Positions 31,580 through 44,983 of a stretch of DNA of 64,000 nucleotides are shown here, in pieces; within the stretch, counting starts at the first letter, position 1; each line of letters opens with the position of its first letter. The notes under the pieces were generated by a model, which saw nothing but the letters and a program-made list of their open reading frames with translations, made no database searches and was not told the origin of the DNA. Both the position numbers and the translations under genes were made by a program. The DNA comes from Morinoia aosen (Eukaryota; Arthropoda; Malacostraca; Amphipoda; Talitridae), in the NCBI GenBank assembly GCA_030386875.1, contig CM059563.1, forward strand, positions 34,944,139-35,008,138. Reading direction: 5' to 3'.

Positions 31580-32745
31580 GCGTGATACCCATATGTGCTT
31601 CGTAATCTATATATTTCACAGCCCCCATGCCTTTGAGTGAGAAGAAAGTTTTCGGTCAAACGGGAGAACTTTGAAGGAAACCTGGTGCATGTGGTAGGAC
31701 TTCCTCTAGCACTAATAATAGCGCCAATTCCGCACGGCATTGGGTCTACATGTGTCTTAATGTACATCTGGTGAACTTTAACGAATATCAAATCAACTGT
31801 TCGCGTACTGTGGCCGCAGTGCTTGGCATTGTGGACCATATCCTTTTCGTCTTACTTGTCGTTCTATAGGTGATCCCACATATATTCTATTGGGTTAATG
31901 TTGGGAGACTGAGCTGGTCAATCTAAATGCCTGACATTCATATCAAATACCATTCACTCGGCGGTAATTTTACTGAAAGATAGGCAAAGCGACATAGCTT
32001 TCTTCAATCAGATGCTGCTCAAAGTGAAAAACTTAGGGGGTTAAGCGGCCTAAAGTAACCATGCTGGTTCAGTTTGAAGGAGACATCTTATTTCTGCGTT
32101 GTTGAAACAGCCCCAGAACATGACAGACCCTCATCCTCCTTGGATCACCATTTGCACTCAGACTTCATTGAAATCTTTTTAAGGTCTCCGATGAGAACAA
32201 TTCCGATTCAAGTGAGCAAGCGACACTCTTCCACTTCTCTACAGACCAATGTGCGGGTGCTCAAGCCCTGTTTAAACGAGTGGCCTTGCAGGCATGATTT
32301 AACATCAGCCAGAAAAGAACCACTCTGCTCCATACATCCACTGCAAAGAGTTTACGGAGAGTTCGTCCAGAAAACACTAGAGAATGGCCATGATTGATAT
32401 TTTACGGTTATCCCATCTTTGATAAAAATCGATTTCTGTCAGCAATTCGAGACTTAATGCGACGGTCTCTATCGGTTAGAATTTTCTTCCGACTATAACT
32501 TTGCCTTGAGCTGTCGTACGTAGCGAACTGTTCCTGCTGTTCGTAGACCCGCATAATAGTGTGGCAAGAAATACTTTCGAATTCCGCCGATTTCCTCCCT
32601 GCAATGATAGCCCCACTAAAAATAGTAGTCCATTTTTGCCATTACGTTCATTCGCAGTAGACAAGCCTACTCATACACATTTTTTATCAGTTTTTCTCTA
32701 TCATGATGAAAGTGAACTCAAAGAAACAACTACAGCTGATATCAA
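31580..32745 (-). mobile_element. Tc1-like transposon remnant 2
   Basis: The minus strand keeps recognisable Tc1 transposase pieces: a HWSVEKWKSVA block, GSVMFWGCF, the catalytic-region hallmark PAQSPNINPIEYMWDHL (31870-31918), and a C-terminal MPCGIGAIISARGSPT stretch. Several frame changes and stops show it is old. It ends close to the POMT2 exon donor at 32772. No clear terminal repeats. Confidence 0.75.
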
Positions 32746-32771
32746 AGAAATGATAAGTACTCATGACTGAC

Positions 32772-32955
32772 GTAAGGCTCAGCGTAGACAAGCTTGTGCT
32801 TGTTCACCACGAATGCCCCCAATTCGGAGGCGGCGAGAGTGGAGTTGGTGAGCGGGTGGTAGAGGCGAACGAAGTCTCCCGCTCTGACGATCTCCGGGCC
32901 ATCGGAGTACAGCTGGCCCTTCGTGTCAGGGTCATCCAGAGGGTACAGGATGCGA
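32772..32955 (-). CDS. POMT2: POMT2 exon (MIR domain), source of the 45-bp satellite
   Basis: The 184 bases encode RILYPLDDPDTKGQLYSDGP then EIVRAGDFVRLYHPLTNSTL and AASELGAFVVNKHKLVYAEPY. This fits the POMT2 MIR block with FVRHGDIIRLEHKETSRNL. One leading T completes a Phe codon started by the exon at 57296, and the end is phase 0. The nearest acceptor is GTTACAG before 32955, the donor TAC|GTCAGT. Its first bases (RILYPLDDPD) and its acceptor are repeated about 380 times upstream, so the true acceptor must be chosen among many copies. Confidence 0.9.
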
Positions 32956-33722
32956 CTGTAACATAAGAGTTCAGGGTCAACTAGAGGGTACAGGATGCGA
33001 CTGTAACAAAAGACGTCAGTGTCATCCAGAGGGTACAGGATGCGACTGTAACATAAGACGTCAGGGTCATCCAGAGGGTACAGGATGCGACTGTAACATA
33101 AGAGTTCAGGGTCATCCAGAGGGTACAGGATACGACTGTAACATAAAACGTCAGGGTCATCCAGAGGGTACAGGATGCGACTGTAACATAAGAGTTCAGG
33201 GTCATCTAGAGGGTACAGGATGCGACTGTAACAAAAGACGTCAGTGTCATCCAGAGGGTACAGGATGCGACTGTAACATAAGACGTCAGGGTCATCCAGA
33301 GGGTACAGGATGCAACTGTAACATAAGACGTCATGGTCATCAAGAGGGTACAAGATGCGACTGTAACATTAGACGTCAGGGTCATCCAGAGGGTACAGTG
33401 TGCAACTGTAACATAAGACGTCAGGGTCATCCAGAGGGTACAGGATGCGACTTTAACATAAGACGTCAGGGTCATCCAGAGGGTACAGGATATGACTGCA
33501 CCATAAGACGTCTGGGTCATCCAGAGGGTACAGGATATGACCGTAACATAAGACGTCAGGGTCATCCAGAGGGTACAGGATACGACTGTAACATAAGACG
33601 TCAGGGTCACCCAGAGGGTACAGGATGCGACTGTAACATAAGACGTCAGTGTCATCCAGAGGGTACAGGATATGACTGCACCATAAGACGTCAGGGTCAT
33701 CCAGAGGGTACAGGATATGACC
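32956..33722 (-). repeat. 45-bp satellite, block 1 (about 17 copies, touching the exon)
   Basis: On the gene strand each 45-base unit reads exon start (CGCATCCTGTACCCTCTGGA), then TGACCCTGACGTCTTATG, then TTACAG|T. It therefore contains a branch-point-like CTGAC 18 bases before a usable-looking acceptor. Since 45 is a multiple of three, the exon frame stays open through about eleven units, up to a stop near 33453. Confidence 0.95.
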
Positions 33723-34463
33723 GGGAAAACCGATAAGTAAGTAAGTACGGCTCGACAGAACCGACAAGTAAGTAAGTACGGCTCAACAGAACCGATAAGT
33801 AAGTAAGTACGGCTCGACAGAACCGATAAGTAAGTAAGTACGGCTCAACAGAACAATTAAGTAAGTAAGTACGGCTCGACAGAACCGATAGGTAAGTAAG
33901 TACGGCTCGACAGAACCGATAAGTAAGTAAGTACGGCTCGACAGAACCGATAAGTAAGTAAGTACGGCTCGACAGAACCGATAAGTAAGTAAGTACGGCT
34001 CGACAGAACCGATAAGTAAGTGAGTACGGCTCGACAGAACCGATAAGTAAGTAAGTACGGCTTGACAGAACCACTAAGTAAGTAAGTACGGCTCGACAGA
34101 ACCGATAAGTAAGTAAGTACGGCTCGACAGAACCGATAAGTAAGTAAGTACAGCTCGACAGAACTGATAAGTAAGTAAGTACGGCTCGACAGAACCGATA
34201 AGTAAGTAAGTAAGTACGGCTCGACAGAACCGATAAGTAGGTAAGTACGGCTCGACAGAACCGATAAGTTAGTAAGTACGGCTCGACAGAACCGATAAGT
34301 AAGTAAGTACGGCTCGACAGAACCGTTAAGTAAGTAAGTACGGCTCGACAGAACCGATAAGTAAGTAAGTACGGCTCGACAGAACCGATAAGTAAGTAAG
34401 TACGGCTCGACAGAACCGACAAGTAAGTAATTACGGCTCGACAGAACCGATAAGCAAGTAATT
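33723..34463 (+). repeat. 31-bp array, copy A (about 24 units)
   Basis: Units consist of CGGCTCGACAGAACCGATAA followed by GTAAGTAAGTA. Length varies by four bases through the number of GTAA steps. The plus strand (antisense to POMT2) is full of GTAAGT strings. It is identical in layout to copy B at 38473. Confidence 0.95.
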
Positions 34464-34842
34464 AATGGAAGAGGCGGCTAAAAAGCCTAGTAATTAGTAA
34501 TACCGCTGTGAAATGGCTAGTTTAAACAAAATAAACATGAAACACGCACATTCACACAAACCAAATCAGGAGTACGGTCAAAGAAAAGGACCAAGATTGC
34601 GAGAAGGTTGGAATATGCACAGGCGATGTGCAGCACTCGGTAGATTCACTTTACACCGTTAAGTAACAGAGGACGAGTAGCGAGTCCTGTAGGGCGTCGC
34701 GTAGTAGTAACAAATGTAATGCCTCTTAAATGAATATAAAAAGGTCTCACCGACATTGCTTCCTCCTCCGCCCCCGGTCAGCTGAAAGCCTTTAAAGTGC
34801 AAACTGACAAGTACCTGAGAGGCGCACCCGGAAATTCTCAAC
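34464..34842. repeat. 379-bp spacer, copy 1 of 3
   Basis: Non-tandem sequence between the 31-bp and 45-bp arrays, starting around TTAATGGAAGAGGCGGCT and ending CGGAAATTCTCAACA. Almost the same sequence occurs at 39214-39592 and 46212-46590, always in the order 31-bp array, spacer, 45-bp array. No gene or domain recognised. Confidence 0.9.
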
Positions 34843-37800
34843 ACATCCAGAGGGTACAGGATACGACTGTAACATAAGACGTCAGGGTTATCCAGAGGGT
34901 ACAGGATGCGACTGTAACACAAGACGTCAGGGTCATCCAGAGGGTACAGGATGCAACTGTAACATAAGACGTCAGGGTCATCCAGAGGGTACAGGATGCG
35001 ACTGTAACATAAGACGTCAGGATCATTCGGAGGGTACAGGATGCGACTGTAACATAAGACGTCAGGGTCATCCAGAGGGTACAGGATGCGACTGTAACAT
35101 AAGACGTCAGTGTCATCCAGAGGGTACAGGATGCGACTGTAACATAAGACGTCAGGGTCATCCAGAGGGTACAGGATACGACTGTAACATAAGACGTCAG
35201 GGTCATCCAGAGGGTACAGGATACGACTGTAACATAAGACGTCAGGGTCATCCAGAGGGTACAGGATGCGACTGTAACATAAGACGTCAAGGTCATCCAG
35301 AGGGTACAGGATGCGACTGTAACATAATACGTCAGGGTCATCCAGAGGGTACAGGATGCGACTGTAACATAAGACGTCAGGGTCATCCAGAGGGTACAGG
35401 ATGCGACTGTAACATAAGACTTCAAGGTCACCCAGAGGGTACAGGATACGACTGTAACATAAGACGTCAGGGTCATCCAGAGGGTACAGGATACGACTGT
35501 TACATAAAACGTCAGGGTCATCCAGAGGGTACAGGATACGACTGTAACTTAAGACGTCAAGGTCATCCAGAGGGTACAGGATACGATTGTAATATAAGAC
35601 GTCAGGGTCATCCAGAGGGTACAAGATGCGACTGTAACATAAGATGTCAGGGTCATCCAGAGGGTACAGGATGCGACTGTAACATAAGACGTCGGGGTCA
35701 TCCAGAGGGTACAGGATACGACTGTAACATAAGACGTCAGGGTCATCCAGAGGGTACAGGATGCGACTGTAACATAAGACGTCAAGGTCATCCAGAGGGT
35801 ACAGGATGCGACTGTAACATAAGACGTCAAGGTCATCAAGAGGGTACAGGATGCGACTGTAACATAAGAGGTCAAAGTCATCCAGAGGGTACAGGATGCG
35901 ACTGTAACATAAGACGTCAGGGTCATCCAGAGGGTACAGCTAGGATGCGACTGTAACATAAGACGTCAGTGTCATCCAGAGGGTACAGGATGCGACTGTA
36001 ACATAAGACGTCAGGGTCATCCAGAGGGTACAGGATACGACTGTAACATAAGACGTCAGGGTCATCCAGAGGGTACAGGATACGACTGTAACATAAGACG
36101 TCAGGGTCATCCAGAGGGTACAGGATGCGACTGTAACATAAGACGTCAAGGTCATCCAGAGGGTACAGGATGCGACTGTAACATAATACGTCAGGGTCAT
36201 CCAGAGGGTACAGGATGCGACTGTAACATAAGACGTCAGGGTCATGCAGAGGGTACAGGATACGACTGTAACATAAGACGTCAAGGTCATCCAGAGGGTA
36301 CAGGATACGACTGTAATATAAGACGTCAGGGTCATCCAGAGGGTACAGGATGCGAGTGCAACATAAGACGTCAGTGTCATCCAGAGGGTTCTCGATGCGA
36401 CTGTAACATAAGACGTCAAGGTCATCCAGAGGGTACAGGATGCGACTGTAACATAAGACGTCAGGGTCATCCAGAGGGTACAGGATGCAACTGTAACATA
36501 AGACGTCAAGGTCATCCAGAGGGTACAGGATGCGACTGTAACATAAGACGTCAGGGTCATCCAGAGGGTACAGGATGCGACTGTAACATAAGGCGTCAAG
36601 GTCATCCAGAGGGTACAGGATGCGACTGTAACATAAGACGTCAGGGTCATCCAGAGGGTACAGGATACGACTGTAACATAAGACGTCAGGGTCATCCAGA
36701 GGGCACAGGATACGACCGTAACATAAGACGTCAGGGTCATCCAGAGGGTACAGGATACGACTGTAACATAAGACGTCAGGATCATCCAGAGGGTACAGGA
36801 TGCGACTGTAACACAAGACGTCAGTGTCATCCAGAGGGTACAGGATGCGACTGTAACATAAGACGTCAGGGTCATCCAGAGGGTACAGGATGCGACTGTA
36901 ACATAAGACGTCAGGGTCATTCAGAGGGTACAGGATGCGACTGTAACATAAGACGTCAGGGTCATCCAGAGGGTACAGGATACGACTGTAACATAAGACG
37001 TCAGGGTCATCCAGAGGGTACAGGATGCGACTGTAACATAAGACGTCAAGGTCATCCAGAGGGTACAGGATGCGACTGTAACATAAGACGTCAAGGTCAT
37101 CCAGAGGGTACAGGATGCGACTGTAACATAAGACGTCAAGGTCATCCACAGGGTACAGGATGCGACTGTAACATAAGACGTCAAGGTCATCCAGAGGGTA
37201 CAGGATGCGACTGAAACATAAGACGTCAGGGTCATCAAGAGAGTACAGGATGCGACTGTAACATAAGACGTCAAGGTCATCCAGAGGGTACAGGATACGA
37301 CTGTAGCATAAGACGTCAGGGTCATCCAGAAGGTACAAGATGCGACTGTAACATAAGACGTCAGGGTCATCCAGAGGGTACAGGATGCGACTGTAACAAA
37401 AGAGTTCAGGGTCATCCAGAGGGTACAGGATACGACTGTAACATAAGACGTCAGGGTCATCCAGAGGGTACAGGATGCGACTGTAACATAAGAGTTCAGG
37501 GTCATCTAGAGGGTACAAGATGCGACTGTAACAGAAGACGTCAGTGTCATCCAGAGGGTACAGGATGCGTCTGTAACATAAGACGTCAGGGTCATCCAGA
37601 GGGTACAGGATGCAACTGTAACATAAGACGTCAGGGTCATCCAGAGGGTACAAGATGCGACTGTAACATTAGACGTCAGGGTCATCCAGAGGGTACAGTG
37701 TGCAACTGTAACATAAGACGTCAGGGTCATCCAGAGGATACAGGATGCGACTGTAACATAAGACGTCAGGGTCATCCAGAGGGTACAGGATATGACTGCA

Positions 37801-38471
37801 CCATAAGACGTCAGGGTCATCCAGAGGGTACAGGATATGACCGTAACATAAGACGGCAGGGTCATCCAGAGGGTACAGGATACGACTGTAACATAAGACG
37901 TCAGGGTCACCCAGAGGGTACAGGATGCGACTGTAACATAAGACGTCAGTGTCATCCAGAGGGTACAGGATGCGACTGTAACATAAGACGTCGGGGTTAT
38001 TCAGAGGGTACAGGATGCGACTGTAACATAAGACGTCAGGGTCATCCAGAGGGTACAGGATGCCACTGTAACATAAGACGTCAGTGTCATCCAGAGGGTA
38101 CAGGATGCGACTGTAACATAAGACGTCAGGGTCATCCAGAGGGTACAGGATGCGACTGTAACATGAGACGTCAGGGTCATCCAGAGGGTACAGGATACGA
38201 CTGTAACATAAGACGTCAGGGTCATCCAGAGGGTACAGGATGCGACTGTAACATAAGACGTCAAGGTCATCCAGAGGGTACAGGATGCGACTGTAACATA
38301 AGACGTCAAGGTCATCCAGAGAGTACAGGATGCGACTGTAACATAAGACGTCAAGGTCATCCAGAGGGTACAGGATGCGACTGTAACATAAGACGTCAAG
38401 GTCATCCAGAGGGTACAGGATACGACTGTAACATAAGACGTCAGGGTCATCCAGAGGGTACAGGATATGAC
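34843..38471 (-). repeat. 45-bp satellite, block 2 (about 80 copies)
   Basis: Same unit as block 1, running from the spacer to the next 31-bp array. It includes a marker unit with three extra bases (ACAGCTAGGATG near 35938) that recurs in blocks 3 and 4. Long open frames on both strands result from the 45-base period. Confidence 0.95.
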
Positions 38472-38472
38472 C

Positions 38473-39213
38473 GGGAAAACCGATAAGTAAGTAAGTACGG
38501 CTCGACAGAACCGACAAGTAAGTAAGTACGGCTCAACAGAACCGATAAGTAAGTAAGTACGGCTCGACAGAACCGATAAGTAAGTAAGTACGGCTCAACA
38601 GAACAATTAAGTAAGTAAGTACGGCTCGACAGAACCGATAGGTAAGTAAGTACGGCTCGACAGAACCGATAAGTAAGTAAGTACGGCTCGACAGAACCGA
38701 TAAGTAAGTAAGTACGGCTCGACAGAACCGATAAGTAAGTAAGTACGGCTCGACAGAACCGATAAGTAAGTGAGTACGGCTCGGCAGAACCGATAAGTAA
38801 GTAAGTACGGCTTGACAGAACCACTAAGTAAGTAAGTACGGCTCGACAGAACCGATAAGTAAGTAAGTACGGCTCGACAGAACCGATAAGTAAGTAAGTA
38901 CAGCTCGACAGAACTGATAAGTAAGTAAGTACGGCTCGACAGAACCGATAAGTAAGTAAGTAAGTACGGCTCGACAGAACCGATAAGTAGGTAAGTACGG
39001 CTCGACAGAACCGATAAGTTAGTAAGTACGGCTCGACAGAACCGATAAGTAAGTAAGTACGGCTCGACAGAACCGTTAAGTAAGTAAGTACGGCTCGACA
39101 GAACCGATAAGTAAGTAAGTACGGCTCGACAGAACCGATAAGTAAGTAAGTACGGCTCGACAGAACCGACAAGTAAGTAATTACGGCTCGACAGAACCGA
39201 TAAGCAAGTAATT
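38473..39213 (+). repeat. 31-bp array, copy B
   Basis: Same as copy A at 33723-34463, offset 4750, including the odd units with TAGGTAAG and GTTAGTAAG. Confidence 0.95.
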
Positions 39214-39592
39214 AATGGAAGAGGCGGCTAAAAAGCCTAGTAATTAGTAATACCGCTGTGAAATGGCTAGTTTAAACAAAATAAACATGAAACACGCACA
39301 TTCACACAAACCAAATCAGGAGTACGGTCAAAGAAAAGGACCAAGATTGCGAGAAGGTTGGAATATGCACAGGCGATGTGCAGCACTCGGTAGATTCACT
39401 TTACACCGTTAAGTAACAGAGGACGAGTAGCGAGTCCTGTAGGGCGTCGCGTAGTAGTAACAAATGTAATGCCTCTTAAATGAATATAAAAAGGTCTCAC
39501 CGACATTGCTTCCTCCTCCGCCCCCGGTCAGCTGAAAGCCTTTAAAGTGCAAACTGACAAGTACCTGAGAGGCGCACCCGGAAATTCTCAAC
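39214..39592. repeat. 379-bp spacer, copy 2 of 3
   Basis: Copy of 34464-34842, part of the 4750-bp duplication. Confidence 0.9.
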
Positions 39593-42500
39593 ACATCCAG
39601 AGGGTACAGGATACGACTGTAACATAAGACGTCAGGGTTATCCAGAGGGTACAGGATGCGACTGTAACACAAGACGTCAGGGTCATCCAGAGGGTACAGG
39701 ATGCAACTGTAACATAAGACGTCAGGGTCATCCAGAGGGTACAGGATGCGACTGTAACATAAGACGTCAGGATCATTCGGAGGGTACAGGATGCGACTGT
39801 AACATAAGACGTCAGGGTCATCCAGAGGGTACAGGATGCGACTGTAACATAAGACGTCAGTGTCATCCAGAGGGTACAGGATGCGACTGTAACATAAGAC
39901 GTCAGGGTCATCCAGAGGGTACAGGATACGACTGTAACATAAGACGTCAGGGTCATCCAGAGGGTACAGGATACGACTGTAACATAAGACGTCAGGGTCA
40001 TCCAGAGGGTACAGGATGCGACTGTAACATAAGACGTCAAGGTCATCCAGAGGGTACAGGATGCGACTGTAACATAATACGTCAGGGTCATCCAGAGGGT
40101 ACAGGATGCGACTGTAACATAAGACGTCAGGGTCATCCAGAGGGTACAGGATGCGACTGTAACATAAGACTTCAAGGTCACCCAGAGGGTACAGGATACG
40201 ACTGTAACATAAGACGTCAGGGTCATCCAGAGGGTACAGGATACGACTGTTACATAAAACGTCAGGGTCATCCAGAGGGTACAGGATACGACTGTAACTT
40301 AAGACGTCAAGGTCATCCAGAGGGTACAGGATACGATTGTAATATAAGACGTCAGGGTCATCCAGAGGGTACAAGATGCGACTGTAACATAAGATGTCAG
40401 GGTCATCCAGAGGGTACAGGATGCGACTGTAACATAAGACGTCGGGGTCATCCAGAGGGTACAGGATACGACTGTAACATAAGACGTCAGGGTCATCCAG
40501 AGGGTACAGGATGCGACTGTAACATAAGACGTCAAGGTCATCCAGAGGGTACAGGATGCGACTGTAACATAAGACGTCAAGGTCATCAAGAGGGTACAGG
40601 ATGCGACTGTAACATAAGAGGTCAAAGTCATCCAGAGGGTACAGGATGCGACTGTAACATAAGACGTCAGGGTCATCCAGAGGGTACAGCTAGGATGCGA
40701 CTGTAACATAAGACGTCAGTGTCATCCAGAGGGTACAGGATGCGACTGTAACATAAGACGTCAGGGTCATCCAGAGGGTACAGGATACGACTGTAACATA
40801 AGACGTCAGGGTCATCCAGAGGGTACAGGATACGACTGTAACATAAGACGTCAGGGTCATCCAGAGGGTACAGGATGCGACTGTAACATAAGACGTCAAG
40901 GTCATCCAGAGGGTACAGGATGCGACTGTAACATAATACGTCAGGGTCATCCAGAGGGTACAGGATGCGACTGTAACATAAGACGTCAGGGTCATGCAGA
41001 GGGTACAGGATACGACTGTAACATAAGACGTCAAGGTCATCCAGAGGGTACAGGATACGACTGTAATATAAGACGTCAGGGTCATCCAGAGGGTACAGGA
41101 TGCGAGTGCAACATAAGACGTCAGTGTCATCCAGAGGGTTCTCGATGCGACTGTAACATAAGACGTCAAGGTCATCCAGAGGGTACAGGATGCGACTGTA
41201 ACATAAGACGTCAGGGTCATCCAGAGGGTACAGGATGCAACTGTAACATAAGACGTCAAGGTCATCCAGAGGGTACAGGATGCGACTGTAACATAAGACG
41301 TCAGGGTCATCCAGAGGGTACAGGATGCGACTGTAACATAAGGCGTCAAGGTCATCCAGAGGGTACAGGATGCGACTGTAACATAAGACGTCAGGGTCAT
41401 CCAGAGGGTACAGGATACGACTGTAACATAAGACGTCAGGGTCATCCAGAGGGCACAGGATACGACCGTAACATAAGACGTCAGGGTCATCCAGAGGGTA
41501 CAGGATACGACTGTAACATAAGACGTCAGGATCATCCAGAGGGTACAGGATGCGACTGTAACACAAGACGTCAGTGTCATCCAGAGGGTACAGGATGCGA
41601 CTGTAACATAAGACGTCAGGGTCATCCAGAGGGTACAGGATGCGACTGTAACATAAGACGTCAGGGTCATTCAGAGGGTACAGGATGCGACTGTAACATA
41701 AGACGTCAGGGTCATCCAGAGGGTACAGGATACGACTGTAACATAAGACGTCAGGGTCATCCAGAGGGTACAGGATGCGACTGTAACATAAGACGTCAAG
41801 GTCATCCAGAGGGTACAGGATGCGACTGTAACATAAGACGTCAAGGTCATCCAGAGGGTACAGGATGCGACTGTAACATAAGACGTCAAGGTCATCCACA
41901 GGGTACAGGATGCGACTGTAACATAAGACGTCAAGGTCATCCAGAGGGTACAGGATGCGACTGAAACATAAGACGTCAGGGTCATCAAGAGAGTACAGGA
42001 TGCGACTGTAACATAAGACGTCAAGGTCATCCAGAGGGTACAGGATACGACTGTAGCATAAGACGTCAGGGTCATCCAGAAGGTACAAGATGCGACTGTA
42101 ACATAAGACGTCAGGGTCATCCAGAGGGTACAGGATGCGACTGTAACAAAAGAGTTCAGGGTCATCCAGAGGGTACAGGATACGACTGTAACATAAGACG
42201 TCAGGGTCATCCAGAGGGTACAGGATGCGACTGTAACATAAGAGTTCAGGGTCATCTAGAGGGTACAAGATGCGACTGTAACAGAAGACGTCAGTGTCAT
42301 CCAGAGGGTACAGGATGCGTCTGTAACATAAGACGTCAGGGTCATCCAGAGGGTACAGGATGCAACTGTAACATAAGACGTCAGGGTCATCCAGAGGGTA
42401 CAAGATGCGACTGTAACATTAGACGTCAGGGTCATCCAGAGGGTACAGTGTGCAACTGTAACATAAGACGTCAGGGTCATCCAGAGGATACAGGATGCGA

Positions 42501-44326
42501 CTGTAACATAAGACGTCAGGGTCATCCAGAGGGTACAGGATATGACTGCACCATAAGACGTCAGGGTCATCCAGAGGGTACAGGATATGACCGTAACATA
42601 AGACGGCAGGGTCATCCAGAGGGTACAGGATACGACTGTAACATAAGACGTCAGGGTCACCCAGAGGGTACAGGATGCGACTGTAACATAAGACGTCAGT
42701 GTCATCCAGAGGGTACAGGATGCGACTGTAACATAAGACGTCGGGGTTATTCAGAGGGTACAGGATGCGACTGTAACATAAGACGTCAGGGTCATCCAGA
42801 GGGTACAGGATGCCACTGTAACATAAGACGTCAGTGTCATCCAGAGGGTACAGGATGCGACTGTAACATAAGACGTCAGGGTCATCCAGAGGGTACAGGA
42901 TGCGACTGTAACATGAGACGTCAGGGTCATCCAGAGGGTACAGGATACGACTGTAACATAAGACGTCAGGGTCATCCAGAGGGTACAGGATGCGACTGTA
43001 ACATAAGACGTCAAGGTCATCCAGAGGGTACAGGATGCGACTGTAACATAAGACGTCAAGGTCATCCAGAGAGTACAGGATGCGACTGTAACATAAGACG
43101 TCAAGGTCATCCAGAGGGTACAGGATGCGACTGTAACATAAGACGTCAAGGTCATCCAGAGGGTACAGGATACGACTGTAACATAAGACGTCAGGGTCAT
43201 CCAGAGGGTACAAGATGCGACTGTAATATAAGACGTCAGGGTCATCCAGAGGGTACAGGATGCGACTGTAACATAAGACGTTAAGGTCATCCAGAGGGTA
43301 CAGGATACGACTGTAACATAAGACGTCAGGGTCATCCAGAGGGTACAAGATGCGACTGTAACATACGACGTCAGGGTCATCCAGAGGGTACAGGATGCGA
43401 CTGTAACATAAGACGTCAGGGTCATCCAGAGGGTACAGGATACGACTGTACCATAAGACGTCAGGGTCATCCAGAGGGCACAGCATACGACCGTAACATA
43501 AGACGTCAGGGTCATCCAGAGGGTACAGGATACGACTGTAACATAAGACGTCAGGGTCATCCAGAGGGTACAGGATGCGACTGTAACACAAGACGTCAGT
43601 GTCATCCAGAGGGTACAGGATGCGACTGTAACATAAGACGTCAGGGTCATCCAGAGGGTACAGGATGCGACTGTAACATAAGACGTCAGGGTCATTCAGA
43701 GGGTACAGGATGCGACTGTAACATAAGACGTCAGGGTCATCCAGAGGGTACAGGATACGACTGTAACATAAGACGTCAGGGTCATCCAGAGGGTACAGGA
43801 TGCGACTGTAACATAAGACGTCAAGGTCATCCAGAGGGTACAGGGTGCGACTGTAACATAAGACGTCAAGGTCATCCAGAGGGTACAGGATGCGACTGTA
43901 ACATAAGACGTCAAGGTCATCCAGAGGGTACAGGATGCGACTGTAACATAAGACGTCAAGGTCATCCAGAGGGTACAGGATGCGACTGAAACATAAGACG
44001 TCAGGGTCATCAAGAGGGTACAGGATGCGACTGTAACATAAGACGTCAAGGTCATCCAGAGGGTACAGGATACGACTGTAACATAAGACGTCAGGGTCAT
44101 CCAGAAGGTACAAGATGCGACTGTAACATAAGACGTCAGGGTCATCCAGAGGGTACAGGATGCGACTGTAACATAAGACGTCAGGGTCATCCAGAGGGTA
44201 CAGGGGACGACTGTACCATAAGACGTCAGGGTCATCCAGAGGGTACAGGATACGACTGTAACATAAGACGTCAGGGTCATCCAGAGGGCACAGGATACGA
44301 CCGTAACATAAGACGTCAGGCTCATC
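39593..44326 (-). repeat. 45-bp satellite, block 3 (about 105 copies)
   Basis: Continuation of the satellite. The first 3.6 kb duplicates block 2; from about 43213 the units continue with their own variants (for example ACCATAAGACG units near 43450 and 44215). It ends at a unique block at 44327. Confidence 0.95.
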
Positions 44327-44983
44327 TGTAAGGAAATCACACACTGCAAGGTTTTCGAAGTTTTTAATTTGGCAATGCAACAGATAGCAAAAAAACGTTG
44401 AAGTTTAACAAAGGCTGAGGGAAGAACGGAATTTTATTCCGTTCTGAAATCGGTTGGTAAGCCCTCGCTTCCTCCTAGTTTGTTGGTGTTCAGAGAGAGA
44501 CTGGAGTTACCGTTTTCAAGCATTGAATGGTACCTCTAGAAGGGTAGGAACTTCGGACAAAAATTAGGAGTCAGATGGGCGCTCAACAAGAATTTAGCGG
44601 GGCCGAAATGACGCCCTCATCTGCTGTCGAGTTGGAAGCAGACCGGACCCGGCCGTCGTGGCGGTGTACTGCGCAAAAGAAAACGGTAGAAAGCTTGCGA
44701 AATACACAAAACTAGCAAGTTTCTTTCAGTTATTTCAATAAAAGTGGAATGTAGAGCACAAATCTAAGTTCAAGATAAGTGAAGTCCTGATAACCCTCAC
44801 CTACGGAATTACTTCCCGAGTGAAGCCATTGGAGCTTCTTTTAGAACGAGGTTAGGTGAGAGATGGAAAAATAACGAAAAGACGATAGTGGAAGAATGCC
44901 ATTCAGAGCAAGTATCAATAAGAGTTAACGTTTTTAAGGATGGCCCAACGGGCTCTCAACACACGAGAGTAGCTTGACAGCTA
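44327..44983. other. Unique block inside the satellite
   Basis: About 657 bases of non-repeat sequence starting near TGTAAGGAAATCACACACTG and ending near AGAGTAGCTTGACAGC. It contains a short G/C-rich stretch around 44620-44660 and no open frame of note. It occurs only once here. It might be an inserted element or original intron, and I cannot tell which. Confidence 0.4.

Larger units (their letters stand above)
33684..43212. repeat. 4750-bp tandem duplication (two copies)
   Basis: Bases 33684-38462 recur at 38434-43212 with a constant offset of 4750: 31-bp array, spacer and 45-bp block in the same order. In the parts compared by eye I found one difference (CTCGACAG near 34031 against CTCGGCAG near 38781). 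The copies are either very recent or an assembly effect. Confidence 0.9.

Noticed and set aside
44327-44983. Solo LTR
   Set aside because: Starts with TG and ends near CA, but no target duplication and no polyadenylation or primer-site evidence.
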